Origin: Megalonaias nervosa | Lineage: Eukaryota; Mollusca; Bivalvia; Unionida; Unionidae | DNA: 64,000 nucleotides | Reading direction: 5' to 3' | Assembly (NCBI GenBank): GCA_016617855.1 | Contig: JAECUM010000803.1 | Coordinates: 27,501-91,500, forward strand | Part shown: positions 57,941 through 64,000 of the stretch, one piece after another | Position numbering within the stretch: position 1 is the first letter of the stretch | Layout: every line of letters begins with the position of its first letter | Position numbers and translations under genes: made by a program | Notes under the pieces: generated by a model | Database searches by the model: none | Seen by the model: the letters and a program-made list of their open reading frames with translations, nothing else | What the model was told of the DNA's origin: nothing

Positions 57941-58176
57941 TTATAGCAGCAGGGAGGGTGAACGACCAGCGTTGAGTGACCAGCACGTAAACGAAACACA
58001 CCATAAAATAAAAATGATGATGTAACAAAATGAGCTAACCCAATTAGAGAAAGCTCATGGCCTGACAGAGGTTTTGGTTTAACGGTATTTGACCTTGAGA
58101 TTTCATTTTCGTAGGAAGGTTTATTTTTCATAAATAAGGTCTCCAGCAAAATGGTCTGTTCACCCTCCCTGCTGCT
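57937..58176. repeat. Right terminal inverted repeat of the Polinton-like element
   Basis: Reverse complement of 48918-49157 with very few differences. Its outer end is GTTCACCCTCCCTGCTGCT; its inner end at 57945 carries the same 19-mer inverted. It is followed by ACCTTA, matching the left flank. Confidence 0.93.
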
Positions 58177-60998
<2,822 letters not shown>

Positions 60999-61411
60999 TT
61001 AAAATTTCTTCACTGGCAGTTTTTTCTTCTTCTTGCTCACTTTCTTTTCGTCTTCATTTCTTATCTTTCTAGACTGTAAGGGTTCTTCTTCATCATTTTC
61101 AGAGCGTTCTTCTTCATTTTCGGAACCGCTCTCCTTCTCTTTTTTCTTAGGGCACTCGGAACACCAATGTCCTTTCTCCTGACAATGATAACAGGCATTT
61201 TGACCTTTGTTGCTCTTAACCCCTGTCTTGCTTTGACGTTGTGGACATTCTGTAGCACAATGTCCTTTCTTCTGACAGATATAGCAAGTATCTTGACTTT
61301 TATCTCGAAAGGAGGAGGAGCAGTCCGTCGCATTCTCTGAAGTATACCTTCATTTGACGACTCGCAAATCTTTGATCGGAATCTCAATCTGTCTTGGTTA
61401 TTCCATCTTCT
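60999..61411 (-). pseudogene. Decayed zinc-knuckle protein (two CCHC motifs)
   Basis: Minus strand from a possible ATG near 61411. TAA and TGA stops interrupt the first 30 codons. It is then open: CYICQKKGHCATEC and CYHCQEKGHWCSEC are two perfect C-x2-C-x4-H-x4-C zinc knuckles, followed by an acidic/Ser and then Lys-rich tail (KKVSKKKKKLPVKKF) ending at TAA (60999-61001 on +). Such knuckles bind single-stranded nucleic acid and occur in gag proteins and CNBP-like proteins. It stands back to back with the PolB relic and may belong to the same element. Confidence 0.55.
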
Positions 61412-61689
61412 TAACTGTTTGAGAGTTGAATGAATACTCCTAGGAAAGACACTCGCCCTATATATATATAGGTACCCTCTACATTTAAAATTTAGTCATT
61501 TGCCACTTGACAATCAAGATGAAATGATCAAACGATTTCAACGAGAAAAGAGAAGAAAGTAAGAAAGCATGACCTGGCATATCGCTTCGCACACGAGCTG
61601 AAGAGTTGGCTCATATCCATGCCAGTTAATTTGAAGAAAACAGAGCGAACCTGAATCAACACCTTCCACGTCTGCGACCAGGCCTACAG

Positions 61690-63690
61690 AGTCTCCTTCA
61701 AGCCAAAGTCTACCAGTAGCACCCGAAAACTATTACCATATTCGGGAGACGGAAAAACGCTTCTCCAGAAAATTTAGAACTACGCATCCCACTTACACGG
61801 TGAAGTTTACATATTTCAAGTTGGACGTAGTGCTGGAGAAATCAGAGGGCTTGATCGTCGATTTCTTGGATTAACCATACTGAAACGACAATGCCAAGCC
61901 AAAGAAGACAATCGCTTAAGACTCCTCATTTATCACGACAGTTTGAAGTTGCCAGTTTGGATAGAGTTTAGCAGCCCTGCAGAACTGACACCTTCCAAAG
62001 TCATCGACAAGACTCAACACGTTCAGCAATCCGACGAACAATTTCACATCACCGATGGAAAAGCTGCACTATACATGCCCCACGTTTACCCTCTGAAAGG
62101 GGACGGTCAATGCAGAAAAGTGTAATCGGTGGACGACCTTCGCAGTACCAAATAGAGCATCGTTCAAATTAACAACACTCTGGACAATATGTGTTTAACC
62201 GGAGCCATCGTCGTGGGAAAGACTTATGCAGACAAGAACGACACGACATAATGGAAAAGAGCCCGTGAGAACATTCGAAAATCGGACCGAGCCAAACAAC
62301 TAAGAGAAGAAGAACTCCTGTTACATCAATCCGACCAATCCAAAGACACAACCTGCATTCCTGAAATGAAAAAAAAAAAAAAAAATGCAAGACATCTTGG
62401 CTCTACTCTATACGTTGAAAGTGCGCCCTCAAGAGGTGCGCGGACCTGTTATTTCGAGTCAACGATTTCCCATATGAAAAATACATTCACGTAAATCATC
62501 ACGATGAACATTTCGATGCCATTGCTAGTATCACCGGATCCCTCAGATACGGTTACTATTGTGAGAAATGCGACTATGAGAATAACAATCGAGAGCAACA
62601 CTTTCATTGCTGACCGAAATGTCGTGGATGTTTAGTCTCTAAACCCTGTCTTCACTAAAGACAAGAACGAATGCATTGCTCAGCTTGTCAGCGAATTATT
62701 GTCAGTCCTACGTGTTACCGACATTTCATGACGCAAGGTTCACAGCAGAAAAGTGCTTGTCAACTCCTGAGATTGTGCCCTACTTGTGGACCAGTCATAC
62801 GTTCCAATAGTGCCAACGCGCACATTTGTCGAGAAAAGAAACGATGTCACATTTGTCGCCAAATCGTGGACTTAGAACATGAATGCTATTGTCAAAAATA
62901 CCAATCGAAACAGGAGGAGAAGGATGACAAGAAGAAAAGGAATTTCATCTTCTTCGATTTTGAATGCATGCAAGAAATCGACTTTCACATTCCTAATTTC
63001 TGTGTGGCTCATCGAGCGTGCGAGAAGTGCATCCAAGAACCTATCGTTTGTCATTGACCTCACTTTTGCAAGATTCATGGAGGAGGTGAAAAAAAATTTT
63101 CGAGTACGTAACAAGCTTGCCGATTGAGCCCATTGGATTTTGAACCCTATCAACGACACGAGGAGTCAAGAGAAAATCGAAAGTTACGGAGACATTCATC
63201 GCTATGCCACGAAGATGGCTCACAATTTCTCAGGATACGATGGACAATTTCTTCTGAAATACTGTACAGAACAAGGCACCGAATGACCTAAAGTCACATT
63301 GAACAGAGCCAAAATCATTCAATGCAAGTGGGACAAGTACAGTTTAAAAATTCTGTTAGTTATTTGATCATGCCCTTGAGTCGAATGTCTTAAAGGTTTG
63401 GAATGGCAGAATGACCACAGGATATTTTCTGCACTTTTTCAATACCCCACTACACTTGCCTGTAGCTCACTACTACGACCCCGGCAACATGCGCACTGAA
63501 CTAAGAGAAGCTTTCTACGCTTGGTATCGCTCTGAGCCTTCGGACTCATTCGACTTTCAGGAGGAAATGTTAAAGTATTGTCGCTCCAAAGTGAATATTT
63601 TTCGCGGCGTTACTGAGAAAATTTCAAAAACTGTTTATGGAGCACAGAAGGATTGTCCACTTGACTGATGCCTGTAGGAGACTCGGTACA
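61690..63690 (+). pseudogene. Decayed Polinton protein-primed DNA polymerase B (N-terminal and exonuclease region only)
   Basis: Blocks in order across three frames with many stops: YYHIRETEKRFSRKF near 61720; DSLKLPVWIEF near 61950; IVQINN…DNMCL…AIVVGKTYADKND near 62165-62250; LRYGYYCEKC near 62550; Cys/His-rich zinc region 62670-62890; Exo I FIFFDFEC near 62950; Exo II AHNFSGYDGQF near 63220; GYFLHFFNTP near 63415; Exo III YCRSKVNIF near 63580. Exo III normally has Asp where Lys now stands (YCxSD). The polymerase palm was not found before 64000. It is a fossil from a different insertion than the 48918-58176 element, being outside its TIRs. Confidence 0.75.
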
Positions 63691-64000
63691 AATTGTATGG
63701 CAAAAATGGGAACCCGTCTGGAAATGGGTGAACATAAAATAGAGCATATATGTGCTTGGATGGCCAAGATTGGTTGATAATGTAAGTTATCTTTTAGGAA
63801 AAATAATCTCTTGAGAGCTTATTGTAGTTGTAACTGAAAATAATTTAGAGATATTGTTTTATTGATGGAATTTCAGTCCTTTAACAGTCCGAAGTCTGGA
63901 ACAGTCATTACTGAAATTAACACCTGACTCTTTGGTGCGGCATTGAAAGCACATGTTTCAAACACATGTAGGCGCAGAAAATTCAACGGCTCATATACTA
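63691..64000. other. No recognisable feature
   Basis: No PolB palm motif or other coding signal was identified in this last stretch. Confidence 0.5.

Larger units (their letters stand above)
48918..58176. mobile_element. Polinton/Maverick-like element, 9,259 bp, PolB-less, inserted in kinase intron
   Basis: Bounded by 240-bp terminal inverted repeats (48918-49157 and 57937-58176) and flanked by ACCTT on both sides (up to TACCTTA if the terminal base is shared). The cargo fits Polinton/adintovirus-type elements: conserved structural-type ORFs, major capsid candidate, adenain-like protease, fibre-like and membrane proteins, helicase C-terminus/HNH, retroviral-type integrase, DUF5679-PLA2-like protein and A32-like ATPase. 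Protein-primed PolB, expected in a 15-20-kb Polinton, is absent. Most genes carry stops or frameshifts, so this is a decayed, internally deleted copy. Confidence 0.88.

Noticed and set aside
61061..61387. Minus-strand basic ORF MRFRSKICESS…
   Set aside because: Out-of-frame reading of the zinc-knuckle segment; the frame with two CCHC motifs is the meaningful one.

Overview
This is eukaryotic DNA, almost certainly from a marine invertebrate animal. The evidence is vertebrate-type TTAGGG telomere repeats, three spliced exons of a Src-type tyrosine kinase, a Polinton/Maverick element, PIF/Harbinger, DIRS and Penelope-like retroelements, and many TA, CA and GT microsatellites. No bacterial-style operons, tRNA, rRNA or CRISPR array were seen. 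I cannot name the species; a lophotrochozoan would fit but is not shown.

Bases 1-18552 look like a growing chromosome end. Four near-identical Penelope-like retroelements (PLEs; units A-D, A cut by the window start) stand head to tail, separated by (CCCTAA)n tracts of about 140-420 bp. Each full unit has a roughly 770-nt leader, ORF1 (basic N-terminus plus an SGNH/GDSL-esterase-like domain), ORF2 (PLE reverse transcriptase plus C-terminal GIY-YIG endonuclease), a conserved 3' hairpin and then telomere repeat. The C-strand orientation places the chromosome terminus toward base 1. This is the orientation expected if element RNA is reverse-transcribed from the free TTAGGG 3' end. ORF2 lacks a good start codon but overlaps the ORF1 end in the -1 frame at a GGGTTTT slippery heptamer. 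Only unit B has both ORFs unbroken.

Bases 18553-37980 are a subtelomeric satellite of about 155-bp monomers (about 125 copies), itself built on a roughly 10-bp AACCGG module. It abuts a 5'-truncated copy of the same PLE (37981-38622) and a degenerate telomere tract (38623-38982), which I read as an older, buried chromosome end.

Bases 38983-44836 are ordinary subtelomeric DNA with decayed transposons: a diverged 280-bp duplication, a truncated Harbinger transposase exon, an LTR-retrotransposon gag relic and a small hAT-like MITE. From 44837 to 59150 lie three minus-strand kinase exons. The intron between the first two (about 13.2 kb) contains two DIRS-like reverse transcriptase relics and a complete-ended 9,259-bp Polinton-like element (48918-58176).

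The Polinton-like element has 240-bp terminal inverted repeats. It carries capsid-type, protease, fibre-like, membrane, helicase/HNH, integrase, PLA2-like and packaging ATPase genes. Most are broken, and protein-primed PolB is missing. A separate decayed Polinton PolB (N-terminal and exonuclease part only) lies at about 61690-63690.
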